64,000 nt of DNA from Alteromonas mediterranea DE (GCF_000020585.3 NC_011138.3:1393191-1457190); one strand, 5' to 3'; counted from the first letter of the stretch, positions 26,636-36,858 are shown. Notes: generated by a model not told the origin, from the letters alone. Made by a program: numbers and translations.

Positions 26636-29600
26636 TTAGGAATGCTGTGCTTGAGCATCTTCCATTTCTTTTTCTAGCTTAGCGCTTTCATCAGCTCTGG
26701 GTTTTGTGAATCGCGCTAACGCTAAATAAAGTACCGGCGTGAGATAAAGGGTAAACACAACGGCAATCCCCAAGCCGCCAAAGACCACCCAACCTATAGC
26801 ATTACGGGCTTCAGCGCCTGCTCCCGTTGACAATATAAGCGGCAGGCCACCGAGTATAGTCGAAACAAGTGTCATCATAATGGGGCGAAGTCGCACTTTA
26901 CCCGCTTCAACAATGGCGTCATAAATATCAAAGCCCTTATCGCGCAATTGGTCAGCAAATTCTATTAAAAGAATGGCGTTTTTGGCCAAAAGACCAATTA
27001 ACATCACCAACCCAATCTGAGAATAAATATTAATACTCGTACCCGTTAAAAATAATGCGTAGACCGCGGCAGCAATACCGAAAGGTACGGTGAGCATGAC
27101 CACAACAGCGCTGTTAACACTTTCAAACTGCGCTGCGAGTACTAATAACACAATGATAAAAGCCAGTACGTAAGTTAGCGCGACTTGTTTGGATGTTTCT
27201 TCAAAAGTTTGCGCTTCGCCTAAAAATACAAGGCCAATACCATCAGGTAGTGTATCGAGGGCAAGCGTGCGAATTTGTTGCACCACTTCACTAAGTGCCA
27301 CGTCCTCTGGTAATTCCATTTCTACTTTTATTGCGCGGCGTTGCGCTTGACGCTCAAGCTCTGCTGCTACCCCTTCTTCAGTTATATAAGCCACGCTAGA
27401 AAGCGGTACCAAATTACCGTCAGTACTTTTCACATAAAGGCTCGTAAGTTCTGACGGGTCAAGCGTGCTGCGATTATTGGTCTGCAACATAATAGGAATG
27501 GCTTGATCGCCTACGTTCAAGTCGGCAATGTCATCGCCGTTGACCGCAGCCCGGAGTGTGCTGGCAATATCGGTAAGCGGGACGCCGAGTTCTTCGGCGC
27601 GGCGTCTGTCGATGTTTACCCGCATTTGAGGCTGGGTAGGGTCGTAACTAATACGAGGCCTGCCAAGCTCAGGCAGGGTGTCTTCTAATTGCCGGGAAAA
27701 GCGCTGTGCAGCCTTAAATATATTCTCGTACGTGTCACCGGTAAGGGCGATTTCAAGACCTCCACCTTGCCCGCGAAGGTTAAGGCTGTTACCGCCAAAT
27801 GCGTTGCCCGGCGCGCCAGGAATTTGCTGTAGTTTAGGACGAATCTCGTTAACGACGTCTTGCAGCGACGTGTCTCGTTCATCCCAATGTTTGAGCGGTG
27901 CCGTGATAAAGACGATATTAGGATCCCATGATCCAACGACCGTATAAATCGAGTCGATGGTGCCGTTTTCTACATAAGGCAGCAGCAGCTCTTCCATTTT
28001 CTCTGCTTGTCTGTCCATAAAGTTAAGTCCTGCGCCGTCAGGCCCACGGGCAAATATGCGTATGGTGCCCCTGTCTTCGCTTGGCAATAGCTCATTATCG
28101 ATGTTTTGCGCCAGAATGTAGGCACCGCCGCCGGCGGCTAAGCTCAATATGCCCACAACCCAGCCATATTTAAGCGCTTTGAGTAGCGACGCTTGGTAAA
28201 CCCTTAAACACGCGTGGCCAAAACGGCCGAACGTTTTGCTAAATAGGCCGGTTTTACTGGTTTGTTTTACCTTCAAACGGGCCGTTAATGCAGGTACAAG
28301 AGACAACGCTACAAAAGAGGAGATAACCACTGCACCCGCTAATACGCCACCAAATTCTCTAAACAAACGCCCTGCGGTCGAAGGCAAAAACGCAATAGGA
28401 ATAAATACAGAGGCAAGTACGGCTGTGGTGGCAACCACAGCAAAGAAGACTTCTCGAGTGCCTACTACGGCTGCAGCGCGCGCACCTAGTCCCATGCTTC
28501 TGCGGCGCTGAATGTTTTCAGAAACGACAATGGCGTCGTCAACTATCATTCCGGTGGCAAGCACCAAAGCGAGCAAAGTGAGTATATTTATGGAAAAACC
28601 CATTCCCCAAATAATAGCAAGTGCACCGGCAAGCGATACGGGAATAGAAAGCGCTGGGACAATGGTTGCACGCCATGAGCCAATAAATACAAGAAGGGTA
28701 ACCACCACAAGAGCTATGGTCAGGCTAAGGGATACGACCACTTCTTTAACTGAATCTCGAATGAATTCAGCATCGTCAGCGGTAACCACAATATTCATAT
28801 CCGCAAAGCGTTTATCAAGGTCTTCGACCATTGCCAACACTTCATCTGATATTTCAATAGTATTTGAACTGGCCTGGCGTATTACGCCTACACCAATAAC
28901 AGGCGTACCGTCCAAACGGACTACGCTGGTGGTGTCCGCTGGGCCAAAGTAAACACTGGCCACATCGTTAATACGTATATCACCGGTGACAACAATATTA
29001 CCTACATCTTCAGCAGATACGGAGGTGGCATCGGCCCGCACAATTAAGGCTTGCTCGGCCGATTGAATACTACCTGCAGGAACATCAAATGGCGCAAGGG
29101 CGAGAGCATCGCCAATATCACTCATCGACAAACCAAAACTGGTTAAACGAAGAGGGTCAACAGATACACGTAAAACGCGCTCTCGGTCACCATTTAGCGT
29201 TACGTCGGCAACACCTGGAATACTTAAAAACAAAGGCGCGACATCGGTATCAACACGTTCGGTTAGGGTCTCCATATCTAACGTATCGCTAGATATGGCC
29301 AAACTTACCACCGCTTGTGCGTCACTGTCAGCGCGAATAATCGCTACTTGTTCAACGTCTTCGGGAAGCTGGCGTTGAACACGGCTAACCGATTCGCGAA
29401 CCTCGTTCGCCGCATCTTCTAAATTCACGCCAGGTCGAAATTCAACCCTTACTCGGGCAGAGTTTTCTTCACTTTGTGCGTATATGTTCTTAACACCGCT
29501 TACTCGCGCAACAGCACCTTCTAGGCGCCCGGTTACCTCGGCGTCGACGGTTTCCGGTGACGCGCCAGGAAATTGCGCAGTTACCGTTACTCGCGGGGTG

Positions 29601-29752
29601 TCTACATCAGGAAGTTCACGAACTTCTAGGCCACTTAGTGCGGCAAGCCCGGCAATAGCAATAAGCAAGTTAAGTACAACGATAAGAACCGGACGTCGTA
29701 TCGACAGAGAGGGTAAATCACTTACCGAAGAAGATAGGTTTGAATCACTCAC
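26636..29752 (-). CDS. RND efflux transporter permease (HAE1-type)
   Basis: A 1038-residue inner-membrane drug/proton antiporter of the AcrB/MexB class. Helix 1 follows the SIRRPVLIVVLNLLIAIAG segment; large periplasmic loops follow, and the helix 4 region TLLALVLATGMIVDDAIVV carries the paired Asp residues of the proton relay. The second half repeats the plan (QIGLVMLIGLLAKNAILLIE). The start is set at GTG 29752 because GGAGGG lies seven bases upstream and it overlaps the adaptor stop by a few bases; longer readings would intrude into the adaptor. It forms an operon with the adaptor gene; no outer-membrane factor is adjacent, so it probably uses a TolC encoded elsewhere. Confidence 0.93.
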   Translation of the reverse strand: MSDSNLSSSVSDLPSLSIRRPVLIVVLNLLIAIAGLAALSGLEVRELPDVDTPRVTVTAQFPGASPETVDAEVTGRLEGAVARVSGVKNIYAQSEENSARVRVEFRPGVNLEDAANEVRESVSRVQRQLPEDVEQVAIIRADSDAQAVVSLAISSDTLDMETLTERVDTDVAPLFLSIPGVADVTLNGDRERVLRVSVDPLRLTSFGLSMSDIGDALALAPFDVPAGSIQSAEQALIVRADATSVSAEDVGNIVVTGDIRINDVASVYFGPADTTSVVRLDGTPVIGVGVIRQASSNTIEISDEVLAMVEDLDKRFADMNIVVTADDAEFIRDSVKEVVVSLSLTIALVVVTLLVFIGSWRATIVPALSIPVSLAGALAIIWGMGFSINILTLLALVLATGMIVDDAIVVSENIQRRRSMGLGARAAAVVGTREVFFAVVATTAVLASVFIPIAFLPSTAGRLFREFGGVLAGAVVISSFVALSLVPALTARLKVKQTSKTGLFSKTFGRFGHACLRVYQASLLKALKYGWVVGILSLAAGGGAYILAQNIDNELLPSEDRGTIRIFARGPDGAGLNFMDRQAEKMEELLLPYVENGTIDSIYTVVGSWDPNIVFITAPLKHWDERDTSLQDVVNEIRPKLQQIPGAPGNAFGGNSLNLRGQGGGLEIALTGDTYENIFKAAQRFSRQLEDTLPELGRPRISYDPTQPQMRVNIDRRRAEELGVPLTDIASTLRAAVNGDDIADLNVGDQAIPIMLQTNNRSTLDPSELTSLYVKSTDGNLVPLSSVAYITEEGVAAELERQAQRRAIKVEMELPEDVALSEVVQQIRTLALDTLPDGIGLVFLGEAQTFEETSKQVALTYVLAFIIVLLVLAAQFESVNSAVVVMLTVPFGIAAAVYALFLTGTSINIYSQIGLVMLIGLLAKNAILLIEFADQLRDKGFDIYDAIVEAGKVRLRPIMMTLVSTILGGLPLILSTGAGAEARNAIGWVVFGGLGIAVVFTLYLTPVLYLALARFTKPRADESAKLEKEMEDAQAQHS

Positions 29753-30803
29753 CTTGAGGCCCTCCGGCCAACTCGGTGGTAATTTCTTGCCCGGAACGTA
29801 AACGCTGAACACCTTCTGAAATTAGCGTGTCACCTTCTTCAATATCACCAAAAACTAAAATTGTTCCTCTTAGGCGTTGGTGAACGCTTACATCGACTTT
29901 TTTCGCTTTGCCATCTTCAGCTAACCAAATATAGGCTCCGGTTGCTCCCCACAATAATGCTGCTTCTGGAATGGCTGCAAATCGGTCGCCTTCAATACTT
30001 AAATTAACGCGGAAACTCATGCCCGGACGAAATTGATCCGATGAGTTGTCAAGCAGTGCTCGGGCGCGAAGGGTTCGGTCTGCTTCATTGATGCGAGAGT
30101 CTACTTGTGCAATTTCTGCTTTTACACGCTTCTCTTTGTCGCTCCACGGCTCAAGCGTAACATTCGGCGCATTAAGTAACACGGGTAACGCGGCTTCGGG
30201 CGCCTTAAAGTTGATGAAAAGTTTACTTCTGTTGTCTAGCGTAGTGATAACGGTTTGCTCGTTAATTCGGTCGCCAACTTCAACCTCAGTAAGCCCGACT
30301 ACGCCATCGAATGGCGCGATAATGTGTCTATCTTCTAAATCGGCTTGCGCTTCTTCAAGCGCAACTTCGGCAAGATCACGTTGCGTGCGAGCAAGGTCAA
30401 GTTCGCTAACGGGCACTGCGCCTTGTTTATAGCTAGAAGCCAAGCGTTCTACCGTACGCTGTGCATCTTCTAAGGTAAGCTTCGCGCGTTTAAGCGCTGT
30501 TTGCTGGCGTCTGTCGTCAAGACGTACTAGCACTTTCCCTTTTTCTACTGATTGGCCAGGAACAAAGTTGATTTCAGTAACTTCGTCAGAAACGGCAGGG
30601 TAGAGCACGATAGAGCGTACCGCTTCTGCACTGCCCACCGCTTCAACTTTGCGCGTTTCGTTCATAAACTCAATGGGCTTGGTAACCACGAGCTTAGCTT
30701 GTCGGTCGCCCATAAACTGCGCGTTGGCAGTGGGTATCATCACTAAAAAAAGAGCACAAAGACGTGTCCATGTCTTCATCGCATCATAGACTGAATTTTT
30801 CAT
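29745..30803 (-). CDS. RND efflux periplasmic adaptor (membrane fusion protein)
   Basis: A 352-residue adaptor that links the RND pump to an outer-membrane channel. A signal peptide ends near residue 29 (MIPTANAQ). The lipoyl/barrel-sandwich halves (VTEINFVPGQSVEKGKVLVR and DRHIIAPFDGVVGLTEVEVG) flank a coiled-coil hairpin of about 60 residues (LTLEDAQRTVERLASSYKQG). The beta-barrel and membrane-proximal domain follow. It is the first gene of the two-gene operon and is translationally coupled to the pump. An internal ATG at 30779 is an alternative start. Confidence 0.9.
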   Translation of the reverse strand: MKNSVYDAMKTWTRLCALFLVMIPTANAQFMGDRQAKLVVTKPIEFMNETRKVEAVGSAEAVRSIVLYPAVSDEVTEINFVPGQSVEKGKVLVRLDDRRQQTALKRAKLTLEDAQRTVERLASSYKQGAVPVSELDLARTQRDLAEVALEEAQADLEDRHIIAPFDGVVGLTEVEVGDRINEQTVITTLDNRSKLFINFKAPEAALPVLLNAPNVTLEPWSDKEKRVKAEIAQVDSRINEADRTLRARALLDNSSDQFRPGMSFRVNLSIEGDRFAAIPEAALLWGATGAYIWLAEDGKAKKVDVSVHQRLRGTILVFGDIEEGDTLISEGVQRLRSGQEITTELAGGPQGE

Positions 30804-30945
30804 TTTAAACCCGTAGCGTTATTAAGGCCTGTCGAACGTTGTTGTACATTTTTACAGCGGCCTCGTTTTATTGTTTTACCAAAGCGACCATTAATTAGGC
30901 GATTGGTTAACCTCGTTGTTTGTACCGTATAGCACCACAGGCGGT

Positions 30946-32730
30946 TCAGCTAAGCAATTGCAGTTCAGCGTATTCCCTGTACAAGGTATCGCTTTTCATA
31001 AGAGAAGCGTGATCGCCGCTACCTACAACTTGGCCTTGGTCCATCACTAAAATGCGATCTGCGTGCTGTACTGTTGATAGTCGGTGAGCAATCACAATGC
31101 TCGTTTTCCCTACCATCAAACGGTCAATAGCTTGCTGAACCATACGTTCACTCATGGCATCTAGAGCGCTGGTGGCTTCATCAAGCAGTAGAATAGGGCG
31201 GTCAGCTAGAATGGCACGGGCGATGGCAATCCTCTGCTTCTGACCGCCAGAGAGTTTAACGCCTCTCTCACCTAATTGCGTGTTATAGCGCTCATCTAAG
31301 TTATCGATAAACTCATGGGCAAAGGCTTTTTTGGCTGCGCTAATTACTGCCTCATCGCTAGCTTCTGGATTGCCGTAACGAATGTTTTCTAGCACGGTAT
31401 CTGCAAAGACCACGGGTTCTTGCGTGACCACCGCAATGTGGTGACGCAGGTGCTCTACTGGCATTGTATCGATGGGCGAGCCATTAAATAAAATTTGCCC
31501 GGAGGTGGGATCGTAAAAACGCATTAATAATTGAAACAGGGTAGTTTTACCCGCCCCGCTAGCGCCCACGAGGGCAAGTCGTTCCCCTTCACGAATATCA
31601 ATGTTTAGGTTATCGAAAAGAGGTTTACTATTGGGGTAGGCAAAGCTGACATTTTCTAGCTGAATTCTAGGGGCCGCTTTTGATATGTCGATGTTAGTGG
31701 CGGCAGATTTCACCGGTATTCTGGCATGGGTGTTAGCACTTTTAATCGCAGGTTCAGTGGTAAATAATTCGTACAAACGCTCACTGGCACCGACACCTCT
31801 TTGCACTTCACCAATTACTTCGCTAATGGTGGCTACACTACCCCCTGCCATCACGGCGTAGAAAAGAAAAGCGGAAAGTTCACCTACTGTCATTGTGCCG
31901 TCTAGCACTTGGCGCGCACCCACCCACGCGATAAAGATAATGGCTGTCATGCTAATGCACATAATGCAGCCAATAAGCAAAGAGCGATAGTGAATACGCT
32001 TTTTAGCCACATCCATAGCAAGCTCTACTTTTTTAGAGAAGTGCAAGCGTTCTGCATTTTCGGCGGTATAGGCCTGTACGGTCATTATTTCGTGAAGACT
32101 TTCATCGATACGGGCGCCTAAATCAGCTACTTTATCTTGGCTTTCTTTCGCGTATCGGCGTACCTGTGGTGCTAATACCTTTATTGGTACTAAAACAGCT
32201 GGAACTGCGACAATCACGCAAAACGTTAGTAATGGACTTGAAAAGGTCATTAGTATTAAAGCGCCGACAAAGGTAACCACAGAACGTAAAGTCATAGATA
32301 GACTCATACCGACAACAGTCTGAATAATCGTAGTGTCACTGGTAAATCGAGAAATGACTTCTCCGGTTCTAAGCTCTGCAAAAAACGAAGGGGGGAGAGA
32401 CAATAAATGTGAGTAAACTTGATTTCTAATATCAGCGCTTACTCGCTCGCCTAACCAGGTCATAAGGTAAAATCGAGCGTAAGTCGCCAGGCAGGCAACA
32501 ATCGTAATAGCAAGTACCATTACAGTTGCTTTATTTAATGTATCTGCCGCGTTTTCAATAAAGCCACTGTCGATGGCATACTTTATTCCTTGCCCTAAAA
32601 GTAGCCACGCAATAGCCGCGGTGAAAAGAGCAATAACCGCCCCTACAACGCGTGACTTGTAGTGAAGTAAATGTGAGCCAATCCACTGTAATACTTGTTT
32701 TGTCGATACATCAGCTAGCGGTGTTGTCAA
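30946..32730 (-). CDS. ABC exporter, fused membrane and ATPase domains (MsbA-like)
   Basis: A 594-residue half-transporter: six transmembrane helices, then a nucleotide-binding domain with Walker A GASGAGKTT, signature LSGGQKQRIAIARA, Walker B ILLLDEATSALD and the switch His in VIAHRLST. I choose TTG 32730 (reading TTPLADVSTKQ) because GAGG lies five bases before it and a TATAAT box at 32801-32806 on the same strand would lie inside any longer reading. Family members export lipids, peptides or drugs; the substrate here is not evident. It lies beside the RND operon but separated by about 140 bases. Confidence 0.87.
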   Translation of the reverse strand: MTTPLADVSTKQVLQWIGSHLLHYKSRVVGAVIALFTAAIAWLLLGQGIKYAIDSGFIENAADTLNKATVMVLAITIVACLATYARFYLMTWLGERVSADIRNQVYSHLLSLPPSFFAELRTGEVISRFTSDTTIIQTVVGMSLSMTLRSVVTFVGALILMTFSSPLLTFCVIVAVPAVLVPIKVLAPQVRRYAKESQDKVADLGARIDESLHEIMTVQAYTAENAERLHFSKKVELAMDVAKKRIHYRSLLIGCIMCISMTAIIFIAWVGARQVLDGTMTVGELSAFLFYAVMAGGSVATISEVIGEVQRGVGASERLYELFTTEPAIKSANTHARIPVKSAATNIDISKAAPRIQLENVSFAYPNSKPLFDNLNIDIREGERLALVGASGAGKTTLFQLLMRFYDPTSGQILFNGSPIDTMPVEHLRHHIAVVTQEPVVFADTVLENIRYGNPEASDEAVISAAKKAFAHEFIDNLDERYNTQLGERGVKLSGGQKQRIAIARAILADRPILLLDEATSALDAMSERMVQQAIDRLMVGKTSIVIAHRLSTVQHADRILVMDQGQVVGSGDHASLMKSDTLYREYAELQLLS

Positions 32731-32835
32731 AATTACCTCGTTGTGCGCATTACTTCTTGATAGCGGTGTGTTTACAACACCATTTAATATTGATGTTTGG
32801 ATTATACGGCAAAGTAGGTACATTAGACGTCAGCA

Positions 32836-33161
32836 ATGCGATTACAATGGCAGTATATACGCTGGGATGAAAATAGAGGGGGCTATTCATGTGCAGCTGA
32901 TGCTGTGCGTTTGCTGAAGAAATAGGGCTTGATGTCGAGAGTTTCGAATTGGATCTCAACAGTGAAAGTACAATTGAGCAATTAAATGAAGAAATGCATA
33001 TGGCTCGTAGTATAGGCGCCCAGGGCTTTCCCAGCTTAATACTCAAATCAAACAAACTTGCCAAGGCGGAAGAGACAAAATCACGAGCGCTTAAAAACGC
33101 TCAGTGGCAAAACATACCTTACGATTATAATGACGCAAGTGTAACCCTACGTCGTCTGTAA
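32836..33161 (+). pseudogene. Remnant of a DsbA/FrnE-family thioredoxin-like protein
   Basis: Only the C-terminal third of a DsbA-type oxidoreductase remains. From 32836 it reads QWQYIRWDENRGGYSCAADA, then loses frame at the TTT of 32910-32912; adding one T restores FAEEIGLDVESFELDLNSES and the cis-proline region ARSIGAQGFPSLIL, ending RRL. The N-terminal CXXC part is missing: the space upstream is taken by the promoter and start of the divergent ABC exporter. So there are two lesions, a 5' deletion and a frameshift. It is unlikely to be functional. Confidence 0.65.
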
Positions 33162-33186
33162 CCGTTATTGAAAAAAGCGCGTACTT

Positions 33187-33681
33187 TTAAACTGTGCCTT
33201 CCTTGCATTGTTCAAGGCGTAAATCTCCCACCGATTTTGGGTATTCAACACGGGTTGTAACGATGTCAGAAACAGGGACGCCAGAATCCGTATCTTGGAG
33301 CCATACTTTCATATCGTGATGGTCACGAGATTGGTTGAGCGAGTAACGCTTGCCGCCTTCTAAGTTTACATCTAGCCTAACTATCGCCTCGCGAGTGGTA
33401 CCATCAGGCAGGTCAGTGTTTACGACACTGGCTTGAACAAATAGAACATGCTCTCCCGGCACAACATCCCGAAGAACTAACGCACCGTTAGGGCGTTGGT
33501 TAAAACACATCAACTTTACGTACTCTCGCTTATTGTCAAAGGCTTCTCCGCGGTTAGCGAAAAAGTCTATACGAGCTTCATTGGGTTGGACTTCTGCTTG
33601 TTGTGTGACCATATCTGTAGCGGATGAACACGCGAAAAGTGGAGCAATTGATGTAGCGAGTATGAGTGATGATAATTTCAT
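33187..33681 (-). CDS. Small hypothetical lipoprotein
   Basis: A 164-residue exported protein starting MKLSSLILATSIAPLFACSS, with a lipobox (LFAC) at residues 15-18. AAGGA precedes the ATG by eight bases. The mature part looks like a beta-rich domain (VLRDVVPGEHVLFVQASVVN, then EAIVRLDVNLEGGKRYSLNQ) with two cysteines (MCFNQ, LEQC) that may pair. I do not recognise a named family. It converges on the DsbA remnant. Confidence 0.65.
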   Translation of the reverse strand: MKLSSLILATSIAPLFACSSATDMVTQQAEVQPNEARIDFFANRGEAFDNKREYVKLMCFNQRPNGALVLRDVVPGEHVLFVQASVVNTDLPDGTTREAIVRLDVNLEGGKRYSLNQSRDHHDMKVWLQDTDSGVPVSDIVTTRVEYPKSVGDLRLEQCKEGTV

Positions 33682-34069
33682 TCGAATAATCCTTCTTCGT
33701 GATCCATTTACTGAAGCCTTTGATTAACAAATGCGCCAGAGAAAAACTAAAACCCAGTTAACTGCCATCCTTTAAACTGCATATGGCTTAAGTTTTTTAT
33801 CCGAACTAAATCCTAGTGCTACGTTAACAATACATCACCAGATGATATTTTAAAGAAATTTGCGAAAGACCATGCATGTGTATTTGCGTTCTTAGGCCAT
33901 CGCCTACTTACGGGAGCGATATTGAACTAAACAAAGGATAAATCAGGTTTTTACTTGCATTGAACGGTGATATCCGTATAATTCGGCGGCCTTCCAATTG
34001 GCGTCTAATTTTTAGACGTTAAATGAAGGCTTAAGTTAACGGTAACGCTACAACGAGTTTGAGGCATTT
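33682..34069 (+). other. Intergenic region with the rpsP operon promoter and leader
   Basis: Most of this 388-base gap carries no recognisable gene. Its right end holds a strong promoter (33955-33982). In the leader, GCGTCTAA and TTAGACGT at about 34002-34020 form a short hairpin roughly 50 bases before the rpsP start. Confidence 0.5.
33955..33982 (+). promoter_or_regulatory. Sigma-70 promoter of rpsP-rimM-trmD-rplS
   Basis: TTGCAT, 16 bases, perfect TATAAT. The start of transcription would lie near 33989, giving a leader of about 80 bases. Confidence 0.75.
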
Positions 34070-34321
34070 ATGGTTACTATTCGTTTACAGCGTGGTGGCG
34101 CGAAAAAGCGTCCATTTTATCAACTAGTGGTTGCTGATAGCAGCCGTGCAAGAAACGGTCGTTTCATTGAAAACATCGGTTTCTTCAACCCAACTGCACA
34201 AGGTCAAGCGGAGCGTCTTCGCGTAGACCTAGAGCGTGTTGATTACTGGGTTGGCGTAGGCGCGAGCTTATCAGATCGCGTATCTAGCTTGGTAAAAGAA
34301 GCGAAAAAATCTGCAGCGTAA
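34070..34321 (+). CDS. rpsP: 30S ribosomal protein bS16
   Basis: An 83-residue protein beginning [20 protein letters not shown], with the [14 protein letters not shown] segment that marks bS16. It is needed for assembly of the 5' domain of 16S rRNA. It is first in the conserved operon with rimM, trmD and rplS. Confidence 0.97.
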   Translation: MVTIRLQRGGAKKRPFYQLVVADSSRARNGRFIENIGFFNPTAQGQAERLRVDLERVDYWVGVGASLSDRVSSLVKEAKKSAA

Positions 34322-34344
34322 GCTGTTATTAACTGGTGGTATAG

Positions 34345-34866
34345 ATGAGTCTAGCGTCTGACAAAGTGATTGTTGGCAAAATTGGCGCACCGTACGGTGT
34401 TAAAGGTTGGGTCAAAATCAACAGCTATACAGAAACGCCAGAAGGTATTTTCGAGTATGCGCCATGGTTTATTGGCGAAGAAAAAGAATACCAAATTGAC
34501 CAATGGCGACCGCACGGTAAAAGCCTCGTTGCAAAAATTGTGGGCGTTGATAGTCGAGACGATGCAGAGCGCATCAAAAACTTGGATATCAACATAAACG
34601 CTTCACAGCTGCCTGATTTAGGTGACGAAGGGGTTTATTGGCGTGAGCTCACCGGCATGAAAGTGGTAACAACGCAAGGTTACGACTTAGGTGTGGTGAA
34701 AGAAGTGTTTAATACAGGTGCTAACGACGTGATTCACGTTAAAGCGAATGTAGGCGATGCTTTTGGTCAAAAAGAAAGACTATTACCTTTTGTGTTCGAC
34801 GAAGTCGTACAAGAGGTGGATAAGGAAGCGAAGGTCATTAAAGTTGACTGGGACCCGGGGTTTTAA
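34345..34866 (+). CDS. rimM: 16S rRNA processing/ribosome maturation factor RimM
   Basis: A 173-residue assembly factor that binds uS19 and helps mature the 30S head. The N-terminal beta-barrel (VGKIGAPYGVKGWVKINSYT) and the C-terminal PRC-barrel (YWRELTGMKVVTTQGYDLGV) are both complete. It ends in WDPGF directly against the trmD start. Confidence 0.95.
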   Translation: MSLASDKVIVGKIGAPYGVKGWVKINSYTETPEGIFEYAPWFIGEEKEYQIDQWRPHGKSLVAKIVGVDSRDDAERIKNLDININASQLPDLGDEGVYWRELTGMKVVTTQGYDLGVVKEVFNTGANDVIHVKANVGDAFGQKERLLPFVFDEVVQEVDKEAKVIKVDWDPGF

Positions 34867-35628
34867 GTGACACCGGAAAAGTGGTTCGGCGTTGTTAGCC
34901 TGTTTCCAGATATGTTTGCCCCATTCACTCAGCAGGGTGTAATAGGGCGAGCTGTAAAGTCTGGAACCGTAATGGTTGACACGTTTAACCCCCGTGACTT
35001 TACTCATGACCGCCATCGCACAGTTGACGACCGCCCCTACGGAGGCGGCCCCGGCATGTTGATGATGGTAAAACCGCTTACCGACGCAATACAGGCTGCC
35101 AAGAAAGTTGGCGGCGAAAACAGTAAGGTGATCTACTTATCACCCCAAGGGAAACCCCTTGATCAGGCTGGCGTTCAGCGCCTAGCCAGTATCGACCGCA
35201 CAATTTTAATTTGTGGTCGATATGAAGGTATCGACGAGCGAGTAATCGAAAGCCATGTAGATGAAGAAGTCTCTATTGGTGATTACGTGCTAAGCGGCGG
35301 TGAATTACCTGCAATGGTTCTTATGGACGCAGTTGCACGGTTAGTTCCTGGCGTGTTGGGGCATAAAGCTTCAGCGGTTGAAGATTCTTTCACTGACGGT
35401 CTTTTGGATTGTCCGCACTATACGCGGCCCGAAATACTCGATGGTCAAAAGGTGCCCGAGGTGTTGTTAAGTGGTGATCATGAAAAAATTAGGCAGTGGC
35501 GATTGATGCAGTCTTTAGGTAGAACCTTGCAGCGTCGCCCTGATTTGTTAAATCACCTAGCTCTGACTGAGGAGCAACAACGTTTGCTTGATCAATATCA
35601 AGCACTGTTGCGGCAAGATGACAGTTAA
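34867..35628 (+). CDS. trmD: tRNA (guanine37-N1)-methyltransferase TrmD
   Basis: A 253-residue SPOUT methyltransferase that makes m1G37 and prevents +1 frameshifting. Trefoil-knot motifs are visible: YGGGPGMLM near 58-66, [10 protein letters not shown] near 95, [11 protein letters not shown] near 117 and [15 protein letters not shown] near 135. It starts at a GTG that abuts the rimM stop, so it is probably translationally coupled, as is common in this operon. Confidence 0.96.
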   Translation: MTPEKWFGVVSLFPDMFAPFTQQGVIGRAVKSGTVMVDTFNPRDFTHDRHRTVDDRPYGGGPGMLMMVKPLTDAIQAAKKVGGENSKVIYLSPQGKPLDQAGVQRLASIDRTILICGRYEGIDERVIESHVDEEVSIGDYVLSGGELPAMVLMDAVARLVPGVLGHKASAVEDSFTDGLLDCPHYTRPEILDGQKVPEVLLSGDHEKIRQWRLMQSLGRTLQRRPDLLNHLALTEEQQRLLDQYQALLRQDDS

Positions 35629-35646
35629 CTAGGACGAGAGGATATG

Positions 35647-36006
35647 ATGAGCAAAGTCAGTCAAGATATCATCAAAAAAATCGAAGAAGCACAGCTAAAA
35701 ACTGATGTTCCTGCGTTTGGTCCAGGTGACACAGTAGTTGTAAAAGTTCGCGTTACCGAAGGTGACAAAGAGCGTCTTCAGGCTTATGAAGGTGTTGTTA
35801 TCGCTAAGCGTAACCGTGGTCTGCACTCGTCTTTTACCGTGCGTAAAATTTCTAGCGGCGAAGGCGTTGAGCGTGTGTTCCAAACACACAGCCCGGCAGT
35901 TTCTTCAATTGAAGTTAAACGTCGCGGTGCGGTTCGTCGTGCTAAGCTTTACTATCTACGTGAGCGTTCAGGTAAATCTGCACGTATCAAAGAGAAGCTT
36001 AACTAA
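35647..36006 (+). CDS. rplS: 50S ribosomal protein bL19
   Basis: A 119-residue protein of the subunit interface, with the typical [20 protein letters not shown] and [20 protein letters not shown] segments. Two ATG codons are adjacent; the second (35647) is preferred because GAGAGG lies five bases before it, whereas the first is only two bases away. It is the last gene of the rpsP operon. Confidence 0.95.
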   Translation: MSKVSQDIIKKIEEAQLKTDVPAFGPGDTVVVKVRVTEGDKERLQAYEGVVIAKRNRGLHSSFTVRKISSGEGVERVFQTHSPAVSSIEVKRRGAVRRAKLYYLRERSGKSARIKEKLN

Positions 36007-36037
36007 GATTACTAATCCTTGCGTTATTGTTAACTTC

Positions 36038-36067
36038 GAAAAAACCCGCTTCAAGCGGGTTTTTTTG
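36038..36067 (+). terminator. Terminator of the rpsP-rplS operon
   Basis: AAAAAACCCGCTT, two-base loop region, AAGCGGGTTTTTTT, a near-perfect hairpin with a seven-T tail, 30 bases after the rplS stop. Confidence 0.93.
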
Positions 36068-36135
36068 TGCTTAAAATCCGATCTTTTTTCTGTTTTATCC
36101 ATTACCTACATTAAGGTTTTTTAATAGAGAGCAGA

Positions 36136-36786
36136 ATGACTTCCGAATATTTTATCGTGCTAGGCATTATCGGTGTTGCCTTCTTCGCTATATCAGGCGC
36201 ACTGTTGGGACACGAAAAGAATATTAATGGTTTCGGTATAGTGGTTGTTGGCGTAATGACGGCATTAGGCGGCGGAACCTTAAGGGACCTATTGTTAGGT
36301 AAACCTATTTTCTGGGTAGATAGTTCTGAATACCTTTTAGCAACCTACAGCGCAATATTTGTTACCGTATTATTCATACGCTACTTCCCATCACCTTCAA
36401 ATTTTTATTTCATCTTGATTGATACAGTAGGGCTTGCCATATTCAACGTGATAGGCATAGAAAAGGCATTGATTAGCGGAACAGGAATGATTGTCGCATT
36501 AACCATGGGGATGACGACAGGCATCTTTGGCGGTTTGATGAGGGACGTTGTTTGCCGAGAGGTTCCCTATGTTATGCGTGGTGATGTTTATGCCAGCGCT
36601 TGCTTCGCCGGGGGTCTTACTTATGCTGCGCTATTTGCGCTCGATATACCTTACATATGGTGTATTTTAGGCTCTATTGGCGTTACGGTGCTATTGCGGA
36701 TTGCATCACTTCACTGGGGCGTCAATGTTGACCTGTTCAGAAAGCGAACGCCTAGACAACAGAAAAAAGAGAGTAGCACTGAATAG
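36136..36786 (+). CDS. TRIC-type cation channel family protein (UPF0126)
   Basis: A 216-residue membrane protein with seven hydrophobic segments built as two repeats. The repeat signature appears as TALGGGTLRDLLLGK near residue 44 and as TTGIFGGLMRDVVCREVP near 130, matching the bacterial TRIC/YadS-like family of trimeric cation (potassium) channels. The C-terminus is a basic tail (RKRTPRQQKK). It stands alone after the rplS terminator. Confidence 0.88.
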   Translation: MTSEYFIVLGIIGVAFFAISGALLGHEKNINGFGIVVVGVMTALGGGTLRDLLLGKPIFWVDSSEYLLATYSAIFVTVLFIRYFPSPSNFYFILIDTVGLAIFNVIGIEKALISGTGMIVALTMGMTTGIFGGLMRDVVCREVPYVMRGDVYASACFAGGLTYAALFALDIPYIWCILGSIGVTVLLRIASLHWGVNVDLFRKRTPRQQKKESSTE

Positions 36787-36810
36787 CCACTAGTGTCAGC
36801 GCTATACAAG

Positions 36811-36838
36811 GCTGTGTAAAACGCTCGCGTTACACAGC
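36811..36838. terminator. Hairpin between convergent genes, weak terminator
   Basis: GCTGTGTAA and TTACACAGC pair over nine bases around a ten-base loop. There is no T tract, so the assignment is tentative. Confidence 0.35.
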
Positions 36839-36858
36839 TTGCATGAGAAAAACGTTAT

